Of a DNA stretch of 64,000 nt, positions 25,041 to 33,938 are shown in pieces. Source of the stretch: Flavobacterium anhuiense (GTDB taxonomy: Bacteria; Bacteroidota; Bacteroidia; Flavobacteriales; Flavobacteriaceae). Location: positions 124,001 to 188,000 of the forward strand of contig NZ_JUIV01000008.1 of assembly GCF_004151235.1 (NCBI RefSeq). Reading direction: 5' to 3'. A model generated the notes under the pieces. The model was not told where the DNA came from, made no database searches, and was given only the letters and a program-made list of their open reading frames with translations. The position numbers and the translations under genes were made by a program. The first letter of the stretch is position 1, and each line of letters opens with the position of its first letter.

Positions 25041-27359
25041 CTAAAGTCTTACTGTGAGGTTTACTAAGAAGTTTGCTGGAGTTTGAGCCATTCCGTAAGA
25101 ATCCCAATATTTTGTATTGGTTAAATTGTTGAATTTAACCCCAAGCCTCCATACAGGTCTATCGTAAAATACAGTTGCGCTGTAAATAGAGTAGGAAGGA
25201 GCATAAAAGCTTTCATCTTCAAATTTGTATTGTTTGTCCACATAATTTCCTCCAAAACCGAAGCCCAAGTATTTCAATGTGTTTTGAAATTTATACGAAA
25301 GCCAAAAGTTCACCACATTTTCTGGCGCGCCACTGGCTTTGTTGCCTTCAATGGAAGCGTCAGACGACTTAATGATACGGTTATCATTATAAGCATAACC
25401 AGCCGTCAAGTTTAAGCCGTTTATTGGATTGGCAATAAGTTCAAAATCAATTCCTTTACTTACTTGTTTTCCATCCTGAATGTTATATCCATCAGGATTT
25501 GTTCTTGTTGCATTATCAATTGTAATGTTGTAATAACTAAGAGTTGTGCTTAATTTTTTATTGAATGCTTCTACTTTTACACCACCTTCATATTGATTAG
25601 CATAAATTGGTTTTAAAATTAATATTGATCCGTCTGGCTGATTTACTGGCCCAGAGTTTTGAAAACCATTCATATAATTTCCAAATAAAGAAACTTGATC
25701 TTTAACCACTTCATATACCAAACCTAATTTTGGAGACAAAGCAGTCTGATTGTATCCGTCTGTATCTTCTATTTTTTTCTGAACAAAGTTATCCAAACGA
25801 AGACTTAACATAACAGACAAACGATCTGTAAAACTGACTACATCTGAAGCATAGACACTTAAAGTCTCTTCATTTGGAACGCCAAACTGCATTTCTTTCA
25901 ATTTTGGATCTACGTCGCTTTTTCGAATTGGTTCGAAATCTGCCGTTACATCAATTTCATCTAATACTTGTGTGGTAGCATACTTAAATGTTGCTTTTGT
26001 AAATCTGTAATTGATGCCTGTTAAGAGTTTATGTTTGATGCTTCCTGTTGAAAACTCACCATTAATATTTTCTTGAAAATTGGTAAAGTTATTGTGAATT
26101 GGCCCAAAACGCGATACCATTCTTTGAACTTCTGTTGGCGATTTCCATGAAGTGTAGTATTGATAACTATGATCAACACGCTCGTCTACTAGGGAGAATA
26201 ATGTTGTAGATTTCCAGTTGTCAGAAAGTTTATATTCTGCCTGAGCAAATATTTTAGGAGAACTTGTTTTTGCATCAAGATCATCTGCAAATAAGCTCGT
26301 TCTGTAATCTACTTTTAGATCTGTTGGGTTGGTAAGCCCTGCCGCATAAGAACGTCCGTAAGTGGGACGTGTGTTGTTGGTGTTGAAAATTTCTGTGTCT
26401 AAACTCAGCGTTAATCTGTCGGTTGCTTTATAGATAATGCTCGGTGCAAATAAGACCGTTTTATTAAAACCATAATTTAAGAAACTATTTTCTGTATTGG
26501 CCGAAGCATTCATTCTAAACAAAACCTTTTTGTTCTGAGTCAAAGGCATGTTAAAATCTACCGCAACGCGCTGCAGTCCAAAACTTCCTCCTGTGTAAGA
26601 GATCTCAGTTTTACTAGTTTCAAAAGGCTTTTTGGTTACCAGGTTTACGACTCCTCCAAACGAAGAAACAGAAGAACCAAACAAAGTTCCAGAAGGTCCT
26701 TTTAGCACCTCGATTCGTTCGGCATTATCAATTGAGATTGAGCTTCGTCCAGAAAGAGTCTCCATCCCGTTTCGAGCGTTTACACCGGAGCTGAATCCTC
26801 TAAAACTAATTTCAAGTCCGCCAGAAGGATATATTTTTGAGATTGCGCCCGTAGCATTTTGAACCGCACTTCTTATTTCAACCGCAATTTGCTCTTGTAA
26901 TAGCTCTTTGTGAATAACATTATAAACCTGAGGATTTTCCAGGTTCTTTAATGGCATTCTGGCAACATAATCGGTCTTTTTTGATAAGTTGCTTTTCTTG
27001 CCATTTACTACAACTTCATTCAATTCCTTATTAGAAACTTTTAATTGCAAATTAGTGGTAATGGTTTCATACTCAGCGACAATTATATCTCTTTCAAGCG
27101 TTTCATAGCCTGATAGAGATACCTGTATATTGTAGGAGCCAGGTTTTACTCTGTTAAATTCAAAACTGCCGTCATCATTAGAAACGGTGCCATATTTAGT
27201 GTTTTTAAGGATAATATTTACACCAGCTGCGGCATCGCCATCAGATGTTGTAATTGTTCCTTTAATTTTTCCGTGGTTTTGTGCAAAGGCAGATAAAAAC
27301 GAAAATAGAAAACTGATTGAAAATAGAAAACGTGAAGTTTTCAAACTAAGGTAATTCAT
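25041..27359 (-). CDS. TonB-dependent receptor with CarboxypepD_reg-like domain
   Basis: A 772-residue outer-membrane receptor. After a signal peptide (to FAQ), residues ~30-115 form the carboxypeptidase-regulatory-like domain common in Bacteroidota receptors (GTITTSDGDAAAGVNIILKN). The plug follows (~130-260: PQVYNVIHKELLQEQIAVEIRSAV, then AERIEVLKGPSGTLFGSSVSSFGGVVNLVTK) and then a siderophore-type barrel. The plug sequence places it with FhuE/ferrichrome receptors. It is the first gene of the minus-strand cluster. Promoter (27414) and operator candidate (27388) are both well formed. Confidence 0.93.
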   Translation of the reverse strand: MNYLSLKTSRFLFSISFLFSFLSAFAQNHGKIKGTITTSDGDAAAGVNIILKNTKYGTVSNDDGSFEFNRVKPGSYNIQVSLSGYETLERDIIVAEYETITTNLQLKVSNKELNEVVVNGKKSNLSKKTDYVARMPLKNLENPQVYNVIHKELLQEQIAVEIRSAVQNATGAISKIYPSGGLEISFRGFSSGVNARNGMETLSGRSSISIDNAERIEVLKGPSGTLFGSSVSSFGGVVNLVTKKPFETSKTEISYTGGSFGLQRVAVDFNMPLTQNKKVLFRMNASANTENSFLNYGFNKTVLFAPSIIYKATDRLTLSLDTEIFNTNNTRPTYGRSYAAGLTNPTDLKVDYRTSLFADDLDAKTSSPKIFAQAEYKLSDNWKSTTLFSLVDERVDHSYQYYTSWKSPTEVQRMVSRFGPIHNNFTNFQENINGEFSTGSIKHKLLTGINYRFTKATFKYATTQVLDEIDVTADFEPIRKSDVDPKLKEMQFGVPNEETLSVYASDVVSFTDRLSVMLSLRLDNFVQKKIEDTDGYNQTALSPKLGLVYEVVKDQVSLFGNYMNGFQNSGPVNQPDGSILILKPIYANQYEGGVKVEAFNKKLSTTLSYYNITIDNATRTNPDGYNIQDGKQVSKGIDFELIANPINGLNLTAGYAYNDNRIIKSSDASIEGNKASGAPENVVNFWLSYKFQNTLKYLGFGFGGNYVDKQYKFEDESFYAPSYSIYSATVFYDRPVWRLGVKFNNLTNTKYWDSYGMAQTPANFLVNLTVRL

Positions 27360-27387
27360 TACTATTTTAAATTTGGTTTATAATAAA

Positions 27388-27409
27388 TTTATTTAGAATA
27401 AATAAAAAC
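27388..27409 (-). promoter_or_regulatory. Palindromic operator candidate of receptor 2
   Basis: The 17-bp palindrome TTATTTA-GAA-TAAATAA, immediately downstream of the -7 box and covering the expected transcription start. The site recurs in weaker form before the DUF4198 gene and receptor 1. Confidence 0.5.
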
Positions 27410-27413
27410 AATG

Positions 27414-27421
27414 CAAATGTA
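27414..27421 (-). promoter_or_regulatory. -7 promoter box (TACATTTG) of receptor 2
   Basis: Exact TAnnTTTG on the minus strand, 54 nt before the ATG. Confidence 0.6.
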
Positions 27422-27547
27422 AAAATTAAAATAACTTTAATGATTTTATTTTTTGCCTTTTATGAATGAAATTGTTAAATGTTGATTTTAGAGCGATTAA
27501 TCAAAATTCTTATTACGAGTTGTAGTGAGATAAACTATAAAAAGACT

Positions 27548-27555
27548 TAATTTTG
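27548..27555 (+). promoter_or_regulatory. -7 promoter box (TAATTTTG) of the MFS gene
   Basis: Exact TAnnTTTG match, 19 nt before the ATG at 27575. The leader would be very short. Confidence 0.55.
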
Positions 27556-27574
27556 CAGTCTGAAAAATGACTTC

Positions 27575-28735
27575 ATGATTTTACCATTCTTTAAAAAGAT
27601 TCAAAATACGCCCAAAGGATATCGTATTGCCAATACCGTTTTTTTCTTTCTTTCTGGTTTTGGTTATTCTTCTTGGGTTTCGAGAATTCCACATATACAA
27701 GCTCAATTGAAACTTTCTGAAGCCGAATTCGGAGCTGTTTTATTTGCTTTTCCAATAGGTTTAATGTTAACAATGCCTTTTACAGGAAAACTGTTAAATA
27801 AATACAGCAGCCGTTATATCATGCTGCTTGGAGCGGTAATGTTCAATGTGGCTTTGTCTTTGCCGGGTTTAGCGGCATTTGTTTGGCAGCTGGTTATTAT
27901 ACTTTTATTTTTTGGAGCTTCTCGAAATATTTTCAATTTGTCTATAAATGCACAATCTCTTGAAGTGCAGAAATTATATCCAAAATCTATTATTACGCGT
28001 TTTCACGCCGTTTGGAGTATTGCTGTTTTTTCGGGAGCGGGATTAGGGTATGTAATGGTAACTCAGAAAATTGCACCATCGCATCATTTATTGGGAGTGA
28101 GTATTTTTATGTTGGCGCTGACGGCTTGTTTTTATCCAATGAGCATTCACAACGAACCTGTTCCGGTTAAAAAGAAGTTCTTCTCAATGCCAGAAAAAAA
28201 TCTGATAAAATTTGCCATGATCTGTTTTGTGTCAATGGCTTGCGAAAACACAATGTACGATTGGAGCGGAATTTATTTCGAAAATATCCTGAAAGCTTCT
28301 CCAAAATTAACCAGTGCCGCGTTTGTGTTTTTTGCTTCGGCAGTAACTTTAGGACGTATTTTTGGCGATTATGGTGTAATGAAATTTGGAACTAAAAAAA
28401 TCCTTCTTTACAGCGGAATCTTAATAACAGCAGGTTTCGGAATTTGTTTTATCATGCCGTATGCTTACCCAACTATTTTCGGTTACGTTTTAATCGGATT
28501 TGGGGTTTCTTGCGTAGTTCCGTTGGTGTTTAGCATTGCGGGAAGATCATCTAAATTAAGTACAGGTTCTGCTCTAACTTCAATATCTACAATTGGTTAT
28601 TTAGGATTCTTACTAGTTCCGCCAATGGTTGGTTTTATTTCTGAATATCTAAGTATGAAATGGGCGTTTTTGGTAATGGCAATTTTAGGTGTGCTTATGA
28701 TTTTAATGGTGAATAAGATTGGAGAGAATGAGTGA
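27575..28735 (+). CDS. MFS transporter, YbjJ/FucP-like
   Basis: A 386-residue major facilitator superfamily protein with twelve predicted membrane segments. The N-terminal segment has FFLSGFGYSSWVSRIPHIQAQLKLSEAEFGAVLFAFPIGLM, followed by the loop-2 motif GKLLNKYSSRYIMLLG (family GxxxDRxGRR-like). The layout resembles E. coli YbjJ and sugar MFS members; substrate unknown. The start is set by the promoter at 27548 and by an out-of-frame ATG that stops at once. It is divergent from the iron-uptake cluster but has no matching operator, so co-regulation is not indicated. Confidence 0.88.
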   Translation: MILPFFKKIQNTPKGYRIANTVFFFLSGFGYSSWVSRIPHIQAQLKLSEAEFGAVLFAFPIGLMLTMPFTGKLLNKYSSRYIMLLGAVMFNVALSLPGLAAFVWQLVIILLFFGASRNIFNLSINAQSLEVQKLYPKSIITRFHAVWSIAVFSGAGLGYVMVTQKIAPSHHLLGVSIFMLALTACFYPMSIHNEPVPVKKKFFSMPEKNLIKFAMICFVSMACENTMYDWSGIYFENILKASPKLTSAAFVFFASAVTLGRIFGDYGVMKFGTKKILLYSGILITAGFGICFIMPYAYPTIFGYVLIGFGVSCVVPLVFSIAGRSSKLSTGSALTSISTIGYLGFLLVPPMVGFISEYLSMKWAFLVMAILGVLMILMVNKIGENE

Positions 28736-28742
28736 TTTTTCG

Positions 28743-28777
28743 AGTTGCTGAGGTTCTTAGATACTAAGATTCTGAGG
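28743..28777 (+). repeat. CTAAG word array after the MFS stop
   Basis: Degenerate 8-nt words of the form GTTGCTGAG, GTTCTTAG, ATACTAAG, ATTCTGAG begin 7 nt after the stop codon, in gene-forward orientation, and lead into a T-run. Confidence 0.75.
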
Positions 28778-28796
28778 TTTTTTTAATATGGGCTAT

Positions 28797-29318
28797 TTAA
28801 CCTTTTTGTTTCTGACTAAGTATTTTTTCTTTTAATTTCTTGTCATGTTTTATACTCTTTATTTTAGAGTTAAGTATCCAATAAATTGCATATCCGAAAG
28901 CAATTGATATGATCACTGAAAATAAATTGATACCCCAAAAAGCTAGGGAAGCAATTACCAAAATGAAAAAAAAGATTTCTATATAATAAGTTTCTTTTTG
29001 TTGTGTGCGTTGCTTTATAATCATAATATTTCCACGTCTTTTCCCAATTCTTTCAATTACTTTTTTGGTAATTTTGTCAATGCTGTACATTTTATCAAGA
29101 TCAGGTAGAGTAAAGCAAATACTAAATTCGAGTTCTAGTCTGTTCATAAAAGCGTAATACTTTTTAACACCTTTAAAAGAGTTTTTTATATTATCTTTTT
29201 TATGTGGAGGAAATGTTAGGAAATCTAGAAAATGAGATTCTTCAAAGTTTTCATTTGGCTTTTGTCTTTCTTCTTTAAAAATTTCAATAATCTTTTCTTT
29301 TATTTCAATTTCGGTCAT
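28797..29318 (-). CDS. Hypothetical membrane protein (173 aa)
   Basis: I do not recognise this protein. Residues 1-110 are soluble, charged and helical (MTEIEIKEKIIEIFKEERQK), with a Phe/Pro patch near 30. Residues ~112-150 form two close membrane segments (IEIFFFILVIASLAFWGINLF and VIISIAFGYAIYWIL), and a basic tail follows. No signal peptide, so a cytoplasmic N-terminal domain on a membrane hairpin is likely. It is convergent with the MFS gene across the word array. Confidence 0.65.
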   Translation of the reverse strand: MTEIEIKEKIIEIFKEERQKPNENFEESHFLDFLTFPPHKKDNIKNSFKGVKKYYAFMNRLELEFSICFTLPDLDKMYSIDKITKKVIERIGKRRGNIMIIKQRTQQKETYYIEIFFFILVIASLAFWGINLFSVIISIAFGYAIYWILNSKIKSIKHDKKLKEKILSQKQKG

Positions 29319-29429
29319 TTCTTTACATTTAATGATGTTTATATTTTCTTTGGATTTAAGAAAATATTCCTTTCATTTTTCTTTTTCTATAATTTTATAA
29401 AATATAGTTTGTCTTCCTAACTATATAAT

Positions 29430-29906
29430 TTACTTCTTCGTCATCACAAACTTCTCCGAACTCGGTTTCCCGTTCAAATTTCCAGAAATTTCTGCAGTTA
29501 AAGTATTATTAGCACCTTTTGTATAAGTGATTTTTTGAGGATAATCATGTTTCGGATTTTCGAAAACCAATTTTTGTTCTGTTTCAGAAGTAGAGGGGAA
29601 GAAAACTGGTTTATCGTCATTTTGACCTTTTACGGTTGCTTTATAAGTAAGCGTTTCGCCTAGCTGAGCCAAAATAATAGTTTCAAAATGCAAAGTGTCT
29701 TTTCCTTTAATGTAATAAGAAGAAGCGCTGAAAGTACTGTCGTTTAGCTTTTGCCAGTTTTCAGATAAAACGCCTTCAGGAGATTTATTTTCCCAATTCC
29801 CGATTAACCAGTCGGCTTTTTTGATTTTATCTTTTTCTACCGTTTCTTTTTTCTGGCAAGAAACTGCGGCTAATACAAGAGCTAAAAGAGTAATTTTCTG
29901 AAACAT
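29430..29906 (-). CDS. DUF6265-family lipoprotein
   Basis: A 158-residue lipoprotein: lipobox LAAVSCQKKE, then a beta-rich domain typical of DUF6265 (ADWLIGNWENKSPEGVLSE, SFSASSYYIKGKDTLHFE, KLVFENPKHDYPQKITY). A lipocalin-like fold is likely; members are common and uncharacterised in Bacteroidota. The upstream gap to topB carries the nested repeat element. Confidence 0.85.
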   Translation of the reverse strand: MFQKITLLALVLAAVSCQKKETVEKDKIKKADWLIGNWENKSPEGVLSENWQKLNDSTFSASSYYIKGKDTLHFETIILAQLGETLTYKATVKGQNDDKPVFFPSTSETEQKLVFENPKHDYPQKITYTKGANNTLTAEISGNLNGKPSSEKFVMTKK

Positions 29907-29950
29907 ATTTATTAGGTTTTTGATAGTACTAATGTATGAAAAAAAATGTT

Positions 29951-30230
29951 TGCCACGAATTGCACTAATTTTCGCGAATTTCTTTTGTTATATCTGCCAC
30001 AGATTAAAAGGATTAAAATGATTTTATCTCACGCAGATTTAGCAGATTCAGTAGATTTATTTTATACTCTACATTATAAAAATCTGTCAAATCTGCTAAA
30101 TCTGCGGGAAAAAATTTGTGCAATTATTGATAAAATACATAGAGTAAAAAATCCTTTTAATCTGTGACAAATAATATAGACACAATAATTTTCAAAAAAT
30201 AATTAGTGGAAATTCGTGCAATTCGTGGCA
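29951..30230. repeat. Nested inverted-repeat element (gap 29907-30236)
   Basis: Three pairs of arms are nested concentrically. The outer TGCCACGAATTGCAC (29951-29965) pairs exactly with 30216-30230. The middle arm, CACAGATTAAAAGGATT (29998-30014), pairs with 30150-30166. The inner CGCAGATTTAGCAGATT-type arm (from 30032) pairs with 30079-30105 with three mismatches. The arms are built from degenerate 8-9 nt words (AGCAGATT). The right edge lies 6 nt from the topB stop codon. The whole could fold into one long hairpin; a 73-codon frame inside it is spurious. Confidence 0.8.
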
Positions 30231-30236
30231 AAAAAA

Positions 30237-32546
30237 TCAAACACTTGCACTCAAAATAGAATAAACCAATTCCTTAGTTGGTTTTTGATCTTTTAATTTT
30301 GCCCGAACTTCATCAAAAGTGACTTTAAAATCACAGCCCGATTTATATTCCGCACAGCCATAAGCCGTTTTGCCTTTTAGGATAGTTCCTTTTTTGCATT
30401 TCGGACAAGTCAAAGCATCCGAGCTTTCTTTTGGCTCGGCTTTTTTATCTATTTTCTTTGGCTCTAATTTCAGTTTGTAGTTTTCCTCAAAACGAATTAA
30501 ACCCTCAACAGTTCCAGAATCGGTTTTAAAGCCTTTTATATTTACCGTAGAACCTTTGTGAACCAATCTTAAATATTGGCTTTCAGTTATTTTTTTATCA
30601 TGAAAAACAAAAGGCAATACAAAATCACAACCCGATTTGTATTCGCTGCATCCAAAAGCCGATTTTCCTTTTAGTATATTTCCTTTCTGGCATTTCGGAC
30701 ATTTTTCTGCCGAAATTCCAGAAGCTTTCTTTTTCTCTTTTTCTGCTTTTACAACTGGTTTCTGAATCGTTGCAGCATGCGAAATATTGGCGTGTTTGGT
30801 TTCGCTTCGAACTTCATAAACCAAAGCTTCGACCATACGTTTCATGTTTCTGATAAACGCAGCAGCAGTAAAAGTTCCCTTTTCAATATCTTTTAATTGC
30901 TTTTCCCAAGTTCCCGTAAGTTCGGCAGATTTCACCAATTCGTTCTGAATCGTATCAATCAATTGAATTCCTGTTAAAGTTGGTAAAACCTGTTTTTTAT
31001 TTCGAACAATGTACTGGCGCTTAAAAAGCGTCTCAATAATATTTGCACGAGTTGACGGACGCCCGATTCCGTTTTCTTTCATCAATTCGCGTAAATCTTC
31101 ATCGTCGACCTGTTTTCCTGCCGTTTCCATGGCACGCAATAAAGTCGCTTCTGTAAACTGATTGGGTGGTTTGGTCTCTTTTTGAAGAAAAGACGGTTCA
31201 TGCGGACCTTTTTCGCCCACAGTAAAACTCGGCAATAAATCGGGTTCTTTTTCCTTTGCATTTGGATCTTCAAAAACAACGCGGAAACCTTTTTTCAAGA
31301 TTTCTTTTCCTGTTGCTTTAAAAGTCACATCGGCAGCTTTTCCGATTACGGTGGTGTTGGCAACCAAACAATCATCATAAAAAACGGCAATAAAACGTCT
31401 CGTAATAATATCGTAAACCTGCTGTTGATTGAACGGTAGATTATTTTGAATTCCCGTTGGAATAATCGCATGGTGATCGGTTACTTTTTTATCGTTGAAA
31501 ACCTTTGGCGATTTCTTGATTTTTTTCTCCAAAACGGGCTGAGTCAATTCTGCATAATTGGTTAATTTTTGCAAAATGCCTGGCACTTTCGGATAAATAT
31601 CGTTGGGTAAAAAAGTCGTATCTACTCTGGGATATGTAATAACTTTCTGCTCGTATAAAGTCTGTGCAATTTTAAGCGTTTCTTCTGCCGAAAACCCAAA
31701 TTTCTGATTGCAATATACCTGTAAACCGGTTAAATCAAAAAGCTTTGGAGCGTATTCGTTTCCGTTCTTTTTTTCTACAGAAACAATTTCGAAATCACTT
31801 TCTTTTACTTTTGTCGCGACAATTTCTCCATCTTCTTTGTTTAGAAAACGGCCTTCTTCATAGCTAAAAAGGGTATCTCTGTACAAAGTCTGCAATTCCC
31901 AATAGGGTTGAGGTTTAAAGTTTTCGATTTCTCTACAACGCTCTACGACCATTGCCAGTGTTGGCGTCTGCACGCGCCCAATGGACAAAACTTGTTTGTA
32001 ACCGCCATGTTTTACGGTGTACAAACGTGTTGCATTCATACCCAATAACCAGTCGCCAATAGCTCTAGAAAATCCGGCATAGTATAAATTATCGTAATTG
32101 GCTGACGGTTTTAAGTTCTCAAAACCTTCTTTGATTGCTTCTGTTGTAAGCGAAGAAATCCATAAACGCTGAATTTCGCCTTTATAATGCGCTTCGTTCA
32201 TCACCCAGCGCTGAATCAGTTCTCCTTCTTGTCCAGCATCCCCGCAGTTTATGACCACGTCGGCTTTTTCGAAAAGGCTTTTAATAATTTTAAACTGTTT
32301 CTGAATTCCTGAATTCTGAACGACTTTGGTTTCAAATTTTTCAGGAAGCATTGGCAGATTGTTCAAATCCCAGCTTTTCCAATGCGGTTTGTAATCGTTG
32401 GGTTCTTTTAAGGTGCATAAATGCCCAAAAGTGTAAGTCACAGCGTAGCCATTACCTTCATAATAGCCATCATGTTTGGTATTAGCGCCCAAAACGGCTG
32501 CAATTTCACGTGCTACACTTGGTTTCTCAGCAATACAGACCTTCAT
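30237..32546 (-). CDS. topB: Type IA DNA topoisomerase III with two C-terminal zinc-ribbon-like modules
   Basis: Relaxes or decatenates DNA through a 5'-phosphotyrosine intermediate. The 769-residue protein has the N-terminal TOPRIM domain (MKVCIAEKPSVAREIAAVLGA and NCGDAGQEGELIQRW, acidic metal site). Topoisomerase domain landmarks are LSIGRVQTPTLAMVVER and the active-site region QKVITYPRVDTTFLP (Tyr). The C-terminus has two Cys-containing modules, CPKCQKGNILKG...CSEYKSGCDF (~640) and CPKCKKGTILKG...CAEYKSGCDF (~730), which resemble each other and suggest an internal duplication. This TopB type is common in Bacteroidota, on chromosomes and on mobile elements; nothing mobile is seen nearby. 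Confidence 0.95.
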   Translation of the reverse strand: MKVCIAEKPSVAREIAAVLGANTKHDGYYEGNGYAVTYTFGHLCTLKEPNDYKPHWKSWDLNNLPMLPEKFETKVVQNSGIQKQFKIIKSLFEKADVVINCGDAGQEGELIQRWVMNEAHYKGEIQRLWISSLTTEAIKEGFENLKPSANYDNLYYAGFSRAIGDWLLGMNATRLYTVKHGGYKQVLSIGRVQTPTLAMVVERCREIENFKPQPYWELQTLYRDTLFSYEEGRFLNKEDGEIVATKVKESDFEIVSVEKKNGNEYAPKLFDLTGLQVYCNQKFGFSAEETLKIAQTLYEQKVITYPRVDTTFLPNDIYPKVPGILQKLTNYAELTQPVLEKKIKKSPKVFNDKKVTDHHAIIPTGIQNNLPFNQQQVYDIITRRFIAVFYDDCLVANTTVIGKAADVTFKATGKEILKKGFRVVFEDPNAKEKEPDLLPSFTVGEKGPHEPSFLQKETKPPNQFTEATLLRAMETAGKQVDDEDLRELMKENGIGRPSTRANIIETLFKRQYIVRNKKQVLPTLTGIQLIDTIQNELVKSAELTGTWEKQLKDIEKGTFTAAAFIRNMKRMVEALVYEVRSETKHANISHAATIQKPVVKAEKEKKKASGISAEKCPKCQKGNILKGKSAFGCSEYKSGCDFVLPFVFHDKKITESQYLRLVHKGSTVNIKGFKTDSGTVEGLIRFEENYKLKLEPKKIDKKAEPKESSDALTCPKCKKGTILKGKTAYGCAEYKSGCDFKVTFDEVRAKLKDQKPTKELVYSILSASV

Positions 32547-32594
32547 TTTTTCCTTTTCTTATTGAAGAGCGAAAATAGGGATTTTTTGCTGAAA

Positions 32595-32629
32595 AGTTGC
32601 TAAGGTTCTAAGATACTAAGATTCTAAGT
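32595..32629 (+). repeat. CTAAG word array between topB and a lipoprotein gene
   Basis: GTTGCTAAG, GTTCTAAG, ATACTAAG, ATTCTAAG. This is the cleanest 8-nt periodic copy in the window. Unlike other copies it is not just downstream of a stop codon in the forward sense. Confidence 0.75.
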
Positions 32630-32665
32630 TTATTGTAATGCTATTATGGCCATTTCAAATTGAAA

Positions 32666-33070
32666 TCAAAACTCAGTTGGGAAAGTTAAGTTAAATTCAG
32701 GTTTTTTGATGGAAAGTTCGTGGCATTTTTTTTCGAATTGAGTTTTATTGAATGGCCCAAATATGGGTTTGTCCTGAAAAATGCTTTTTGTTCTTTCGAT
32801 GATATAATAATGTGTTACGTTTAAGTTTATTTTCTCTTTGGAGTTTTCTAAAAGCGGATGCTGTTTCGAGTAGATATATTTCGAATTGTATCCAGTCGAA
32901 AAAACAAAGGCAGGAATTATGGTTTCTCCTTTTTTTAAAGATCTTGATTCGTAAGCATCAACCCAAAGGACTTCGTAATCGTCTACAATAGTATCGATTT
33001 CGTAATCGTGAAAACCAAAGCAGGAAGTTAGTGTAATAGAGGTTAAAACTGCAAAAACGATTTTTTTCAT
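32666..33070 (-). CDS. Small lipoprotein, DUF3997-like
   Basis: A 134-residue lipoprotein with lipobox SITLTSCFGFHD. The pattern GETIIPAFVFSTGYNSKYIYSKQHP, then HYYIIERTK and GPFNKTQFEKKC resembles DUF3997 lipoproteins (conserved KQHP and YYII/GP blocks), but I cannot confirm the family. It is monocistronic or weakly linked to the next minus gene 31 bp away. Confidence 0.65.
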   Translation of the reverse strand: MKKIVFAVLTSITLTSCFGFHDYEIDTIVDDYEVLWVDAYESRSLKKGETIIPAFVFSTGYNSKYIYSKQHPLLENSKEKINLNVTHYYIIERTKSIFQDKPIFGPFNKTQFEKKCHELSIKKPEFNLTFPTEF

Positions 33071-33101
33071 AGATAGTAATACTTTCTAGACAGTCAAAAT
33101 G

Positions 33102-33545
33102 TTAGGATTTAAAAATATCAATTCTTCGCATCCAGAAGATTTCCGATTCTAAAAACTGAAGTTTGGTTTTCACTATTTTATCGCTTTTGTCTCTCGGATT
33201 TTTGACGATAAATCTTGCCGTAGAATTTGTAAAATCTAAAGTATATTTTTGGTCTAAGTCCGTTTTTTTATCAGAAGAAAAAGTAATCAGATTGTCTTTT
33301 GCGCTCAATTTTCCTTTTCCGTATAAGTTTCCTTCTTCTGGGTTTCCACCTTGTATATTAGAATAAGAATGAAACTCAAATGTTCCGTATGGATTTAAAG
33401 TCAGTTTATATTCAATTTTATGATTTTCACTAGAAAGAGAACGAGTATAATCGCCAACAAACTGATTGGATTGTGCAGAAAGGTTTAATTTTAAAAGAAA
33501 AAGCAGTACAGTTATTAGAAGTCTCATTGTGTTTAGGAGTTTCAT
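33102..33545 (-). CDS. Small secreted protein, unknown function
   Basis: I take the start at 33545 (147 aa, MKLLNTMRLLITVLLFLLKLNLSAQ), which gives a standard signal peptide. An inner Met at 33527 would also serve, while a longer frame lacks a plausible signal sequence. The mature part is a lipocalin-like small beta protein (QFVGDYTRSLSSENHKIEYK, YGTFEFHSYSNIQGG). I do not recognise the family. It may share a transcript with the DUF3997-like gene downstream. Confidence 0.6.
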   Translation of the reverse strand: MKLLNTMRLLITVLLFLLKLNLSAQSNQFVGDYTRSLSSENHKIEYKLTLNPYGTFEFHSYSNIQGGNPEEGNLYGKGKLSAKDNLITFSSDKKTDLDQKYTLDFTNSTARFIVKNPRDKSDKIVKTKLQFLESEIFWMRRIDIFKS

Positions 33546-33596
33546 CAAAAATAAATCGTTTAAAACCAAAATACTTACGTAAAACCGTATTAGCAA

Positions 33597-33938
33597 ATTT
33601 TATAATTTTTTTATAGTAGGAAAAAGGCGTATATTGCCAAAACATTAGAATAAATACAATAATGATCACTGCAAATTTTTATTTAATAAACAGCTGTCTG
33701 ATGTGCTTAATAAGCGCATTGTTGTATTTGCATGACGATACTTTCTTAAAAAGTTCAAAAGAGTTTATTCCTTTAGCCCTGTCACAACTCTAGGCAGGGG
33801 ATTCTTTTCTATTTAGTTTTTATTTATTTAATCTCATTTTTATTCAGGATATGATATCGGTGAATAGTACGTTTTTGCGCGCTGTCATCTGTAGAGTTGT
33901 GTTATGTTTATGAAAAAAATGAAGCATACAAGAAAGTC
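33597..33938. other. Gap with inverted repeat and possible 43-codon ORF
   Basis: The 342-bp AT-rich gap upstream of the Gre-like gene holds CACAACTCTAGGCAG (33784-33798), a near-inverted copy CTGTAGAGTTGTG (33890-33902), and a CCCTG/CAGGG hairpin overlapping the first. A 43-codon frame from ATG 33662 to TAG 33793 (MITANFYLINSCLMCLISAL, hydrophobic N-terminus) is possible, but no promoter or RBS supports it. I make no RNA-gene call. Confidence 0.3.

Noticed and set aside
29946..30167. 73-codon plus-strand ORF
   Set aside because: It lies inside the nested inverted repeat and is made of repeat words. No promoter or leader.
33662..33793. 43-codon ORF with hydrophobic N-terminus
   Set aside because: No consensus promoter, no conserved neighbour, and it ends inside a hairpin. 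Kept only as a remark in the gap entry.
33897..33938. TTG start 14 codons upstream for the Gre-like protein
   Set aside because: The added residues have no family match, while the ATG at 33939 has AGAAAG upstream.
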